This document shows positions 50,148-60,865 of a DNA stretch of 64,000 nt, piece after piece. A program made the translations under genes and the position numbers. The stretch is from Lingula anatina (taxonomy: Eukaryota; Brachiopoda; Lingulata; Lingulida; Lingulidae), in contig NW_019776050.1 of NCBI RefSeq assembly GCF_001039355.2, forward strand, positions 64,400 to 128,399. Reading direction: 5' to 3'. Positions within the stretch are counted from its first letter, which is position 1; each line of letters opens with the position of its first letter. The notes beneath the pieces were generated by a model. That model did no database searches. It saw nothing but the letters and a program-made list of their open reading frames with translations, and was not told where the DNA came from.

Positions 50148-51687
50148 TTAGTCAACTTGGCGAAGGGAAAGGTATTGAAACATGTGTGTTGTTCCATAAT
50201 TTTTTAGGCCAATCCATGGTGGACCATCGGTGCTTGGTGTACTTTCGCTGCTTGGTGCGCTTCCGGTGCTTGGTGACGACCACTTTACGTTGGCTTTAAT
50301 CGTTTTCCTCTTGGGTGCCCTTTTTGATAGTGGAATGGCCACTGCATCACTATTTTTAATGACTAAAAAGAATCAGTAGCACCGTATTTCATATTTAAAT
50401 TAATCGAAATATAACATTGGAATACCAGAAGGTAAAAGTGTTGAATTGAAATAAAAAAAAAAACAAATTTAATTGCTAAAACACCAGAAGTGAATATATG
50501 TACCCAAAAAGAATAAGAAACAAATATTCATCAATCTTAAAAGCTTGTATAACCGGCATTTCTACACTAAAAAATATTTAAACAAAATATGCAAAATATG
50601 GCAGTTAGGAGAAAGCAAAATAGATTAATTCCTGCCATTATTATACTTATGCTTACTTTCGACATTAACCTGCACTTTTGCCATACACAACTTCCCAGTG
50701 AGTTTCTAAAGTAAAACCAGAACAGGGTCTGGCAATTATGGGGCAAACGATGCAAAAGTATCTTTTAAAAACGCAAAGATGTTTAAGAAGAAGAAAAGAA
50801 AAGCAGAGCACAAAAGTATCTGGCAAAAATGTAATTTAGTTTACTGATTCTCTGTATTCAAAATCTTTGGCCTTAACACCGTCACTTTATTTCTCGATTT
50901 ACAGTTGAGTCACTAGCTTTAAGACCTACTTAGCCAAAGCTGATAGCATATTGCTGCATGGTATATCGTTAGAGTCAAGCTTACCTCTCATGGCCTTAAG
51001 ATACTACTCTGTTACAAGAGCCCAAAACATATATTGGCTAACGTTGATATACTATATTTTCGTCTTTAAAAGCGTCTCTGAGACAGGAGAAAAGGCACAA
51101 TTGATTACCGCCAAGAAAGCTCGTTTTATATTTGATTAATAATTGAAGAGAGCGTCTCCTTGTTGCTGAATACTGCTGAGGAAATCATATGGGCATAATG
51201 TGCAACATAATGTTAACAAAAAGAATTTCTACAGAATGTTTTCAAGAATTTTATGGCGGAGTGGATTTTTTTCGATTGTTTTCTTCTTGAAAATTAAAGC
51301 ACAATCTGCCGACCATTTTCAAAATTCCTCTTCAACAATTTTATTATATAAATGTTTATCACTTTTTGACTCCCACAGCAGTATAATGTTAATTGACAAT
51401 TTACCGACAATTCACATCCTTCCCCATGTAGATTTTTAAAATATCCTAAGCTTTTTCTTTTTCTAAGTCCTTTCGATAAAAATAAAATGTAATCCAGTAA
51501 AGGAGGAAAATGTTGCTTCTGGGGGAAAATAACCCTTTTAATTGCCAAATGTCGTTGTAAAGAACCATTAACTGAGTGTGTGACTCTTTTCTGAATAATT
51601 AACCGAAATTTTCACAATTGACAACTGACAACACTCACCAGTCGAAATGATGCAAACAAGCAGCAGGATAAGCACCGATCTCTTCAT
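50148..51687 (-). CDS. Small secreted Ser/Thr-rich peptide (array member D)
   Basis: Exons on the minus strand: 51639-51687 (signal peptide MKRSVLILLLVCIIST) and 50148-50362; phase 1; 87 residues. The mature part VIKNSDAVAIPLSKRAPKRK contains dibasic sites. A Ser/Thr/Pro tract with PST-type units (SPSTGSAPSSESTPSTDG) follows, then a unique tail rich in aromatic and polar residues (GLKNYGTTHMFQYLSLRQVD). The tail appears to come from read-through of what is 3' UTR in its relatives: the paralogues stop earlier, and the DNA encoding the tail aligns with their 3' flanks (GGACGCACTT, CGAAGGGA). No cysteines. The upstream box is at 51809-51831. Confidence 0.76.
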
Positions 51688-51808
51688 GGTGATTCCGTTG
51701 CATTTTTATCGCGTCAGCTGACGTTGTCTTAAGAAGCCTTTCTCAGTAATCTTTGTATCCTGTTTGAAGCGCGAACTTGGTTATCAACTCTAATACTGGA
51801 GTCAATGC

Positions 51809-51831
51809 CCTTGAGCTGACTTTGATGCCTG
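51809..51831 (-). promoter_or_regulatory. Conserved peptide-gene box, copy D
   Basis: Minus strand CATCAAAGTCAGCTCAAGG, 122 bp upstream of the ATG. The TATA position reads CAGTATTAG, a weak match. Confidence 0.75.
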
Positions 51832-52796
51832 CTTCTTCTTGACCTTATGACCTGGTGTGCAGGTTTTGCCCTAACATTAAGCGTGGGGTCAGGTTAATTC
51901 GACCACATAGGCAATCTGAAAGACAGAACAATTTGTTTTTTGAAATTATTACCCTAGTGTGTTGCGCCGGTAATATTAGATCCATGCTTCTTACACATTC
52001 TTTAACACGGATTCAACATTTCATTTGGTGAAAGTCGCTTTATTCAAACATTCCTTTTAGGTCATTAGATGGAGATCCTGTTTCCATAACCAATAAAAGT
52101 AAAAAAAACACTACTACTTAAATATTGCCAAAAACTGTATAGGGCTCATGAAACAAATTGCAGTGCTTTAAAACTTAAAAGTTAAACCTTTTGTCAGTAA
52201 TTTTCTATAGATTTTAATTGTTATTAAGAAATTCTCAATTTTTCTGCCATTCAGAGTTCACGTGATAACCTAATTTTCTAAAGATATTAATTATTATTAG
52301 TATAGTCTACATATCTGTGCCTTTCAGAGTTCACGTGATGACCTGATTTATTTCTTTTATTCGTCAGGTTGGGTGTTTCATCCTTTTATGCTGGTATGCC
52401 CTTCTCAATTATTTAGTTGTGTGTTAGTAATATTGAATAGGTGATGTGCGCACGTCCTGATTTTAATTGAATCAATGTCTAAATCACAAGATAATGTAAG
52501 CTACCGGTACTTCATCTTGTCAGTCACGTACGTAAGACCAATCAATAAAATTTTGTTGCATTTGAAAGTACTTGGATATTTTTAAATTATTTTCCCAAAA
52601 CTTTGATTACTCTAACGTCGTTACGCTATTAATACAAGAATTTTTCTTGATGAAAATGAGTCGATAACCTACCTGTTTTCTTTTGCAAACCAATTAGTCA
52701 AACACTCTTTTTCTGCTGAGGCCTCGAAAAACCGACAATTCCTATCTGAAATGGGAGTGTGCAGTTATACTGGTATTTTAGTTGTGAAACTTGTCT

Positions 52797-52905
52797 GTTT
52801 CTATCATGTCAATGGAATATGCAGGTTAGATATCAACATTTAGGTCAAACCCGATATGAAATACAGTTGTGGTTGATGTATAACGAGATTTCATCATGGA
52901 GTTCA
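52797..52905 (+). repeat. Dispersed repeat, second copy at 63648-63745
   Basis: Shared words TGTTTCTATC, TCAATGGAA/TCATGGAAA, ATGAAATACAGTTGTG/ATAAAATACAGT and GTATAAC/GCATAAC occur in the same order over about 100 bp. A diverged old repeat. Confidence 0.5.
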
Positions 52906-53369
52906 TTTTGCGGTTGCCAGTTGAATTCCTCACAAATGGGTCAGAAAATCGATCAAAAAGTGGGGAAAATAACCTTTGGAGAATTTTACGTAAATGTCAA
53001 AAGCAAACTCTGAACCATATTCTTCTAGTTATACCGGTCTTGTCATATATGTCAACAAAGGATAGTTTTAATAACACAGAACTTGCCAGACGGCTAAGGG
53101 TATCCAGTAGTAAGAATTCCCCAGATAAGAACTTCCACCGACAATGCGACAGTGGAGCCCTGGGCAATCCACAGGTATCCACAGGTATCCACAGGTAAAC
53201 AGGTAGGCTTCGGATTGGCCTCACTGCTCAGTATTACCAATAGAAACCGAACAATCTGCCAGAGTCATTGCCGTAAACCTTTTTCACGCCATTTAGTCCG
53301 TATTTCCCAAGAAACGTTCAACTGAACATAACTTAAGCGCCAGTACAAGCCTAGTTTAAAAAACAAAAA

Positions 53370-53371
53370 AA

Positions 53372-53418
<47 letters not shown>

Positions 53419-53419
53419 A
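53370..53419. repeat. (AAAT)n microsatellite
   Basis: About 12 AAAT units, followed by a further A-rich stretch. Confidence 0.93.
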
Positions 53420-53713
53420 ATAAAATAAAAAAGTGCCAAAGCGAGAGAAGAATAGCCAGGCAACCAAAGGGAACTCAAGTCCAGCATCGTTGGGCCATGC
53501 AAAACCAGAACCTAAACAGCGGCTTACTGGAATCGTATTATGTCCGCTGGAGTCTCAAAAAAATTTAAGCTATATCCTTGTGGTGACCGTATTTTGGAGA
53601 CCAGTAAGAAAATGCAAGAAACCTTAGTTCCTGATTTTATTATAATCAATGATTTGGGAACCTTTGGTTCTAATCCTTTATTGTCATCGGAACAGTACGC
53701 GAACATCCTCCAC

Positions 53714-53923
53714 CAGGGGCGGATCCAGGACTATTTGAAGGGGTTGGGGGAGGTCCGCGGATGCAAAGCCGCCCCCTTAACTTAGGTATTTTAGAGGGCG
53801 AACGGTGCCACTTGGTTCGGTTTGGAACTATAATTCAGCTAGTCAAAATTCTACTTTCAAAAGGGGACCATTGGTATTTTTTTTCAGAAATCGAAGGGGG
53901 GTTCAGGACATAAATCTGCCACT
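53714..53923 (+). mobile_element. hAT-like non-autonomous element, second copy
   Basis: Starts CAGGGGCGGATCCAGGA and ends AAATCTGCCACTT; the interior GAGGGCGAACGGTGCCACTT and CAGCTAGTCAAAATTCTA match the element at 8512-9170. A 210-bp internally deleted relative, between peptide genes D and E. Confidence 0.75.
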
Positions 53924-54751
53924 TCCCTCCACAACACCTTCGAACAATTTGCTCCAGGAATGGAATTGCTTTTGTTTTTTATGTGAATTTAAATGTCTTG
54001 TTTCATTTACTCAATTATGTACCGTACTTCACACCTATTTATTTTCTGTAATCATGCTTACTTTACAGGCATATTATGTTTAAATATTATTTCCCGTACC
54101 AGGGTTAGTTAAAGATACATACGAACCGAGCATCGGTGAGCTGTGGATTCCCAGTAACATATATAAACCATTTTTACTAGTTTCTTATATGTCTCAAATA
54201 AATTCGACATGCCAAGGGATACACTCAATAGATCACTCGATCAGCCATAAAAGAGCTTTAGACTGCTCCTTTCTTTAAATTTTTGGTCAAAAATTTAACC
54301 TACTTCCGTGACCTACTTTGCTGCCCCATTGACATACAGCATAGAATGCTAGCAGAAAAATCTGTTCAAACATCATTTTCAGGTAAAATTAGACAATGCC
54401 TTTTGGCAATTCTCTTAGTCATACTACTTGAAAATATATCCTGAAATTTGTTTGGCTTTTGTGACCAAAATTGACTTCATATGCATCTTTAAGAAATAAC
54501 AAAGTATTGTGTCATTGAATCATTTATCAAATGTTCCTTTGGGAAAAGAAATAAAGCACTTGTTCTGCATAACACGAAAGAAAAACATAGTTGATGCAAA
54601 ACGTTGATATGTGTAAATTTGCAGTCTCTTGTTAAACGGCATATTATTTTTGAGAGCTGTTCTACGTAATATTCTTTTATCAATTCATTGATGAATATAC
54701 AGTATTAACCCATATTGACATAAACTGATTTTCCAATATGTTTTTCTCGGT

Positions 54752-54851
54752 GTATTATATTATATTATATTATATTATATTATATTATATTATATTATAT
54801 TATATTATATTATATTATATTATATTATATTATATTATATTATATTATATT
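54752..54851. repeat. (ATATT)n microsatellite in the 3' flank of member E
   Basis: About 20 five-bp units, about 680 bp beyond the stop of member E; the longest of the three positional equivalents. Confidence 0.93.
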
Positions 54852-55529
54852 CATGTATTCTTATAGAATTGTGCTTTTATCAAACGAAGTACGTTCAACC
54901 TGTTTTATTTGTGGTCTAATTCACTGAAGATTTTTTTTATTATTATCAATATCTTAATTCTATTTTATTCATTTAAAGTACTAGTGTAAGTTGTTTTTGT
55001 TTCTTGTTTCATATAACAGAAACACATATTTGCCTTTGTAGCTTCCATTTTATTCAAGCAATAAGCGAAGCAGTTAACTGAAACAAAATCATATTATAGG
55101 GCAACTCACATTAGCTATAGTTTGAAATTAAAGAACAATAAAAATTGTTTACTAAGACATTGTCAAGGTCACGTATTTTACTTTCAGTCATTCCTATTAC
55201 AAACGTTGGAATCCAGTAATTTGTGCCGCCTGTGATGCCGATCTAGACGGTGGCTCAAGCGAAACTAACAACCTTGTGAAATGTGATGCAGCGAAGGAAA
55301 AGGCGTACACTAATAAAGTTCCAGAAAATATGTCCAATTCTTTGCTAGGCAACCCCTCTCTCGACTGCAGCCATGGCTGTAGAATTCAAGTTATAAATCT
55401 CATGTATAGTGTTCAGCCATGAAGAATATACTATAATAACAAAAATAAAATGTTGGCTTGCGGATGGACGCACTTGGTCGACTCGACAAAGGGATAGATG
55501 CTAATACATGTGTGTTGTTCCATATTTCT

Positions 55530-56124
55530 TTAACGGCTTTCAGATTCCTCGGAGTCCTCAGAGTCATCAGAGTCATCTGCAGTCTCGGTGCTGGGTGCAG
55601 TCTCGGTGCTTGGTGCAGTTTCGGTGCTTGGCGAACTGCGTTCGTCTAACTTCAGCTGCTTCTCGTTCCTTGCTCTTTTTGACAGTGGAATGGCCACCGC
55701 ATCACTGATTCTAAGGACTGAAAAAAGAAAAGGAATTAGTACCACCGTATTACACATCAAGATAACGTGAGAGATCAGTATAGGGCATCACTTGGTTAAA
55801 GAGCTGAAATGAAAAATAAATCAAATTTTATCTCAACACCATAAGTGAACGTACCTAAATGAAAAGAAGAAAAAATGTCCATCAATTTTGAGTCCATATA
55901 ATCAACATTTGTAGAATAAAAAAACTCCCTTGCTCGTCCTTGACCTTCTGGAAAAAATGTCCTTTTATTGCCATTTGTTGTTTTGGAGAACCTACTACAA
56001 AAACTAAGTGTATGACAGACTCGTTTCCTAACTAACGAACAGAAATTTTCACAAGTAACAACTGACAACACTCACCAGTCGAAATGATGCAAACAAGCAG
56101 CAGGATAAGTACCAATCTCTTCAT
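55530..56124 (-). CDS. Small secreted acidic repeat peptide (array member E)
   Basis: Exons on the minus strand: 56076-56124 (signal peptide MKRLVLILLLVCIIST) and 55530-55717; phase 1; 78 residues. The mature part VLRISDAVAIPLSKRARNEK has a Lys-Arg site after AIPLS. Next come three tandem PSTETA units (18-bp DNA repeat near 55590-55640) and a highly acidic Ser/Asp/Glu tail, DDSDDSEDSEESESR. The tail carries several possible acidic-kinase phosphosites and could bind calcium (inference). The terminal SESR is shared with member C. No cysteines. The box is at 56236-56258 and CATAAAG in TATA position lies at about 56217. Signal exon and intron start are nearly identical to member D, so D and E are the youngest pair. 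The acidic tail recalls mineral-associated or mucus proteins, but a neuropeptide-like precursor is also possible. Confidence 0.78.
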
Positions 56125-56235
56125 TGTGATTCCTTTGCCTTTATTCGCTTCAGGTAGAGACCGTTTTACTCAGCAATCTTCAGATCCTGTTTGAAGAGGG
56201 AACTCGGCTAACCACCCTTTTATGAAACTCCATCT

Positions 56236-56258
56236 CCTTGAACTGACTTTGATGCGTG
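56236..56258 (-). promoter_or_regulatory. Conserved peptide-gene box, copy E
   Basis: Minus strand CATCAAAGTCAGTTCAAGG, 112 bp upstream of the ATG, with the TATA-like CATAAAG about 15-20 bp further towards the gene. Confidence 0.8.
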
Positions 56259-57831
56259 CTCGTCCTTGACCTTAACGTGCTCTTAGGACGACATATACGG
56301 GCTGGGCCCTGTCTAGAAACGTGTCCTCTACCGGCGTCTGTTCGACTCTCAAAGATTACCATGAAGTCGATTGTCAGACAAAATGATTTTTATTGAAATA
56401 GATAACCTCTAACATTTACATCAAATGTTGCACGATTTACTTACTAGTACCATGCTCTTACGACAGGCATAGAACGGATTTTCCTAGGATAAACTTAACA
56501 ATGGTAACCATAATTATGAATCCTCTCCGACATTCATAGTTATTCGATTGTTCTTTTAAGTGTGCTTTTTGTAATAACCTACGTAGGGTAGCCATCTATG
56601 ATGTTCCAAGTGGCCCGACGGCAAGCATGGATTTAAGAATAATTACGAAGATAGCTTCAAATGTTGTTTGCGATGTATTTATTGTGGAACATTAAATCTC
56701 ATATGATGTGATGTTATCCATTTAATCGCCATTATCACCCAATCTGTCAACATAGGAAATAAGTGAACAAGCAAACACGGGGTAATAGTTGATTTAGTTA
56801 ATTTTAACAATCAAGCCGCTTTCATTAAAATATCCCGCTTATTGCTTAAATTGGAAAAAACTATTCGTATTGCTATTGGATTTTGCAATTAATTAAAAAT
56901 GCAGTTCTACAAATTAACCCTAGATGTTAATATTCAGTAAGATCTATCACTCGAAGCATTAGGTACTCAGTTGGCACAGATTGTAATAGTATTGCAAGTG
57001 CATTTTACAAACAATTTTGCGCTCGTTTCACGTGGTTGCAAAGAGGTGATTTTTTGTTTGTTGAAAGCTAATAAAAAAATCTACTGATTTCAACGTTTCT
57101 AAGGTCATCAGACATATTTACATTTTGTTTCCATACTTTAGCATATCAAAATAAAGGAAATAGGAACTTAAATGTCGCTAAAGATTCATAAGACACAATT
57201 AACAATGTAGTATTGAACAATTTTCAATACTCTGGTTGGACTTTTAATGTTTAAAATGAATATCATCATTTTAGTATTCTCATAGTGGCATAATACAACA
57301 AATTAAAAGAGGTTTTTAATTTGAAGACAGTGCTTGGCAACCAGCCTGGGTAACTTTCTATCATTCTCAGTTCACGTGCAAATCTGCAAATCCTCATTTT
57401 TTATATTTTTTCTTATTATACAGGCTTATTTATTTTTGTAACCTTGCCCTTATTAAGTATTTAAATAAATGTTAGTGACTCTAAACCTACGGTCACGCGT
57501 CCCAGTTTTAAAGAATTAAATCAATATCAAAAACACAAGAAAAATGCAACCCATTTATTTCGTCTTGACTCTCACTATGTTCAATGCCTATCATATCACA
57601 TTTTGTTCACTTTCAAAGCATCGGTTTCTTTTTAAATTCTTTTTTTAAAACTATTTGGTTCTGTGATGTCAAACATTTGACTTAACAGGGAAAAGGGCCT
57701 AAGACTAAAAAAGCGTGCAGTAGGTAAAATTATATGCTTAGTATCGGCAATGGCACTAGATAGATTTTTCACTAGAAAAGTTTAGATAAGCCCCTGAGAG
57801 TCTTTTTTATCCATCATTTTATTTATTTAAG

Positions 57832-57832
<1 letters not shown>

Positions 57833-57867
<35 letters not shown>
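57833..57867. repeat. (CA)n microsatellite
   Basis: About 17 CA units. A pure C run follows at about 57996-58013. Confidence 0.95.
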
Positions 57868-57869
<2 letters not shown>

Positions 57870-57873
<4 letters not shown>

Positions 57874-58150
57874 ATGAATGAAAATCAAAATTAACTAATC
57901 AATTTATCAATCAAATAAAAATGTGATAAGCAACTCCTAGTTTCTAAATCTTCTGTTCTACACGTAGTGTGTTAGAACATTTTTACGCTTGGTCCCCCCC
58001 CCCCCCCCCCCCCGAAATTGAGACGTTTGATGGTGAACACAAAGTAAAGAACTGACTAAAATTTAGGCATGCACAGCTCTAAAAAAATCAATTTTTTAAC
58101 TACTGTTCTTCAGATATACTTTTAAAAAGCTGCTGACATGTCGAGTTGGC
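57870..58150 (+). repeat. Diverged direct duplication, partner at 60875-61090
   Basis: Shared in order: AAAATGTGATAAGCAA, CTTGGTCCCC, AAATTGAGA, ACAAAGTAAAGA, ATGCACA and TTTAAACTACTG/TTTTAACTACTG. The partner copy follows a transposon end, and this one follows a CA repeat. Confidence 0.6.
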
Positions 58151-58719
58151 AAGCCAGGTATATTTAGTTTACAATTGTTAGTAAACATAGTATCAATTAA
58201 AATACATTATTGATATGGATTAAAAAATTTAAGTGATTTTTTGACAAATGATTTACTGCACACAGTCAATTACTATGATTATAATGCATAATAAACAGTA
58301 TTGAAGAACAGTAGTTTAAAAATTAAAAATTCTTCTTCTCGAAAATTAAAGCAGAGGCTGTTTAACATTTTCGAAATCCTTTTCCTGCATGTAGCATTTA
58401 ATTTTTTTAAATGTTCATCACTTTTTGACTCTCACAACGGTGAAGTTTTAAAAATGTTTTAAAAACTTGGTCTGTTACTATCTTGCCCGTTCCTTCAATT
58501 TATCAGGAGTGTAACAAATACATGTCATATAATTTACCATTTGTCCCATTGTCAATTTTAAAACATCTCTTTAAATAATTTCTAAGCGTTATTTCTTTTT
58601 GTAATTCCTATTGCAATATTATACAATATAATCCAGTTACCTATAAAAAGGGTGAAAATGGTTGGTGAGGGGGAAAATAGCCCGTTTAATGGCCACAAGT
58701 CGTTTTGTAGAAACTATTA

Positions 58720-58940
58720 GGGACCATTCCCACAGATATTTGGATCGATCCATCTTCCTGGGGAGTCTCACTAAATTGCTGTCGACTTAACGGTTTAAAT
58801 GTCTGTCCCGCCTACTAAAAGCTGTTAGGGGGTAATTAACTTTCGTACGCGCTCGGCTCCCTCTTGAGCTAATTTAGCGTGAACCCCCCCTGGAAGTTAG
58901 GTCGATCCAGATGGATCGATCTAAGTATGGGAACCCAGTC
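58720..58940 (+). mobile_element. MITE family 1, copy 3, inserted in the broken peptide gene F
   Basis: Same family as 10611 and 14871: GATCGATCCATC, GGGGAGTCTCACTAAATTGC, GTCCCGCCTACTA, GGGTAATTAACTTTCGT and AGTTAGGTCGATC. The flanks (AAACTATTA before, ATAACTGAGTGTGT after) correspond to one continuous intron stretch in member D (CCATTAACTGAGTGTGT at about 51567), which shows the empty site. Confidence 0.87.
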
Positions 58941-59021
58941 TTATAATAACTGAGTGTGTTACAGACTTTCTTCCTGAATAATGAACAGCAATGTTCAAAA
59001 GTGACAATTGACAGCACTCAC

Positions 59022-59070
59022 CCGTCCCAATGAAGCGAACGAGCAGCAGGATAAGTAGCACTGTCTTCCT
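59022..59070 (-). pseudogene. Broken signal-peptide exon (array member F)
   Basis: A 49-nt exon with the same length, position and GTGAGT donor as exon 1 of members D and E. Its first codon is AGG instead of ATG, and the conserved Cys codon of VCF/VCI is Arg (LVRFIGT). The remaining codons would read KTVLLILLLV. Homology to the member D and E intron continues towards lower coordinates, interrupted by a MITE at 58720-58940. No second exon with the AIPLSK coding motif was found before member E's promoter. The upstream box is decayed (59195-59216), although a good TATATATAAG remains at about 59178. It is a dead duplicate unless an alternative start is used. Confidence 0.8.
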
Positions 59071-59194
59071 GGCGATTCTGTTGTCTTTTTGTTTCTTCAG
59101 TTGGCGTTGTTAAAAGAGGCCTCTCTTCTCAGTGCTCTATAGCACCTGTCTCAAGTTGGTGCTTGGTTATCAAACCTTATATATAAGTCTATCT

Positions 59195-59216
59195 CCTTGA
59201 AATGAACTTGAACTGG
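59195..59216 (-). promoter_or_regulatory. Decayed peptide-gene box, copy F
   Basis: Minus strand AAGTTCATTTCAAGG keeps the 3' half of the box (compare TCATTTCAAGG of member B) but has lost the CATCAAAG half. It lies 125 bp from the broken start, in the expected place. Confidence 0.55.
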
Positions 59217-60654
59217 TTGATTCAATTGAGGGGAAAAACTACTCGAATTACGATAAGAAGAATATGCAGGTTTGCGAATTAACGTTAGATTTTGCATGTT
59301 CAATTAGATCCGTCATCCGAAAACATTACGTAATCCATTGGCAGAGATTGTAATTTATTACAGGTACAAATTTCCATCTGTTTCACGTGGGGTTGCAAAG
59401 AGGTGAAATTCTGTTGAAATCTTGCCAAATATCTTCTTCATTTCAACGTTGCTAAGGTCTTCAGATATTTTCTCTATGAATATTTTGTTTTACTAATTTA
59501 GCATAACGAAATGCCGTAAAAGAAATAAGGACTTGAATGTCGCATAGGGCACAATGAAGAATGAAGTGTTTTAACAGGCTTCAATATTTCAGTTGAACTT
59601 TCAATGGATGAATGACAACCGTCATTTAAGTATTCTCCAACAAAAATATTCATAGTACAAGATATTGAAAGAGGTTCACTTTTTTGAAGACAGTGCTTGG
59701 CAAACAGCCCGGGTAATTTTCTATCATTCACAATTCACATGAAAATCTCATTTTGGACAAAACGTCAGTGCCACGTTTTCCGATTTGTTATTCTAAAGGT
59801 TGGGTTTTATCCACCTTTTTATTTTGATAACCTTGCCCTAATCAAGTATTAAAATGTATGTTTGTGACAGCAAAGTTCTGTGCACGCGCGCGTCCCAGTT
59901 AAAAAGAACTAAATCAATATGTTAACCGCAAGAAAATTTAACCCATTTCTATCATCTTGGAGTTCGCAGTATTCAATGCCCATCATGTCACGTCTTGCTC
60001 ACATTTAAAGCATTGGTTTCTTTTTTAACTCTTTTCTAAAACTATTTGGTTGTGTAATGTCAAACTTCGACAAAAGAGCCCAACGGGATTAAGGGCTAAA
60101 AATTTGCTCAGTTGGCAAATTATGCTTAAAATCAGTAAGCACACTACATGTAGCGGTCCGCTAGCCTCTAACAGGGTCACAGATTGAATTTTCACAAGAT
60201 ATTACGGATGTCTCTGACCAGTTCATAACACAATTCTCTGCTGACGCGCTGGAGAAAGTATACATAATTTAACTGCAGCCCTGGTAGAGGGTACAGTATC
60301 TTGACCTTCTGTATGTTCTAGCAGTAACAAATTGGTTGAAGTCTTTCTATCTAATGTAAGCAAATACAAGGGCTTCTTATAGAGAGTGCCCAACATACTG
60401 GAGTACCATCACTATTGGCTAGTTTAGAAGATGCAATCCATCTGAATTTCTGTGAGTATCATGGTAAATGCACATCAATAATAATAGTAATGATAATAAT
60501 AATAATAATAATCAAACAAAGAAGTTACAAGATTGTGACTTTATTATCAGATATTAAGTATGCAGTCTTCTTATTCATAATCATATCAACATATAATTAA
60601 CATAATAATAAACGTATTATCCATAATTTCATATATTCAAAATAAATATGAGAG

Positions 60655-60865
60655 CGCAGACCTTCGCCAAGGCAGCAGTCTCCACCGATTACTGATTGAT
60701 TATTGATCCGGATCACCACCAAAAACTAATCATCTGTTCCTTGGCCCATTTCTGACAGTTCCTGAAAATTTCATCAAAATCGGTCCATAACTTTTATAGT
60801 TATGTTGATGACAGACAGACGGGCAAACAAACAAACAGGGGTGAAAACATAACCTCCTTGGCATA
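60655..60865 (+). mobile_element. Short CCTTGGC-ended repeat common in marine invertebrates
   Basis: Begins GCAGACCTTCGCCAAGGCAG and ends AACCTCCTTGGC. It contains TTTCTGACAGTTCCTGAAAA, TTTCATCAAAATCGGTCCAT and GACAGACAGACGGGCAAACA. I recognise this layout from many marine invertebrate genomes (recall, not a search). A short remnant of the left end (CAGACCTCCGCCAAGGCATC) lies at about 6248-6267. Confidence 0.7.
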
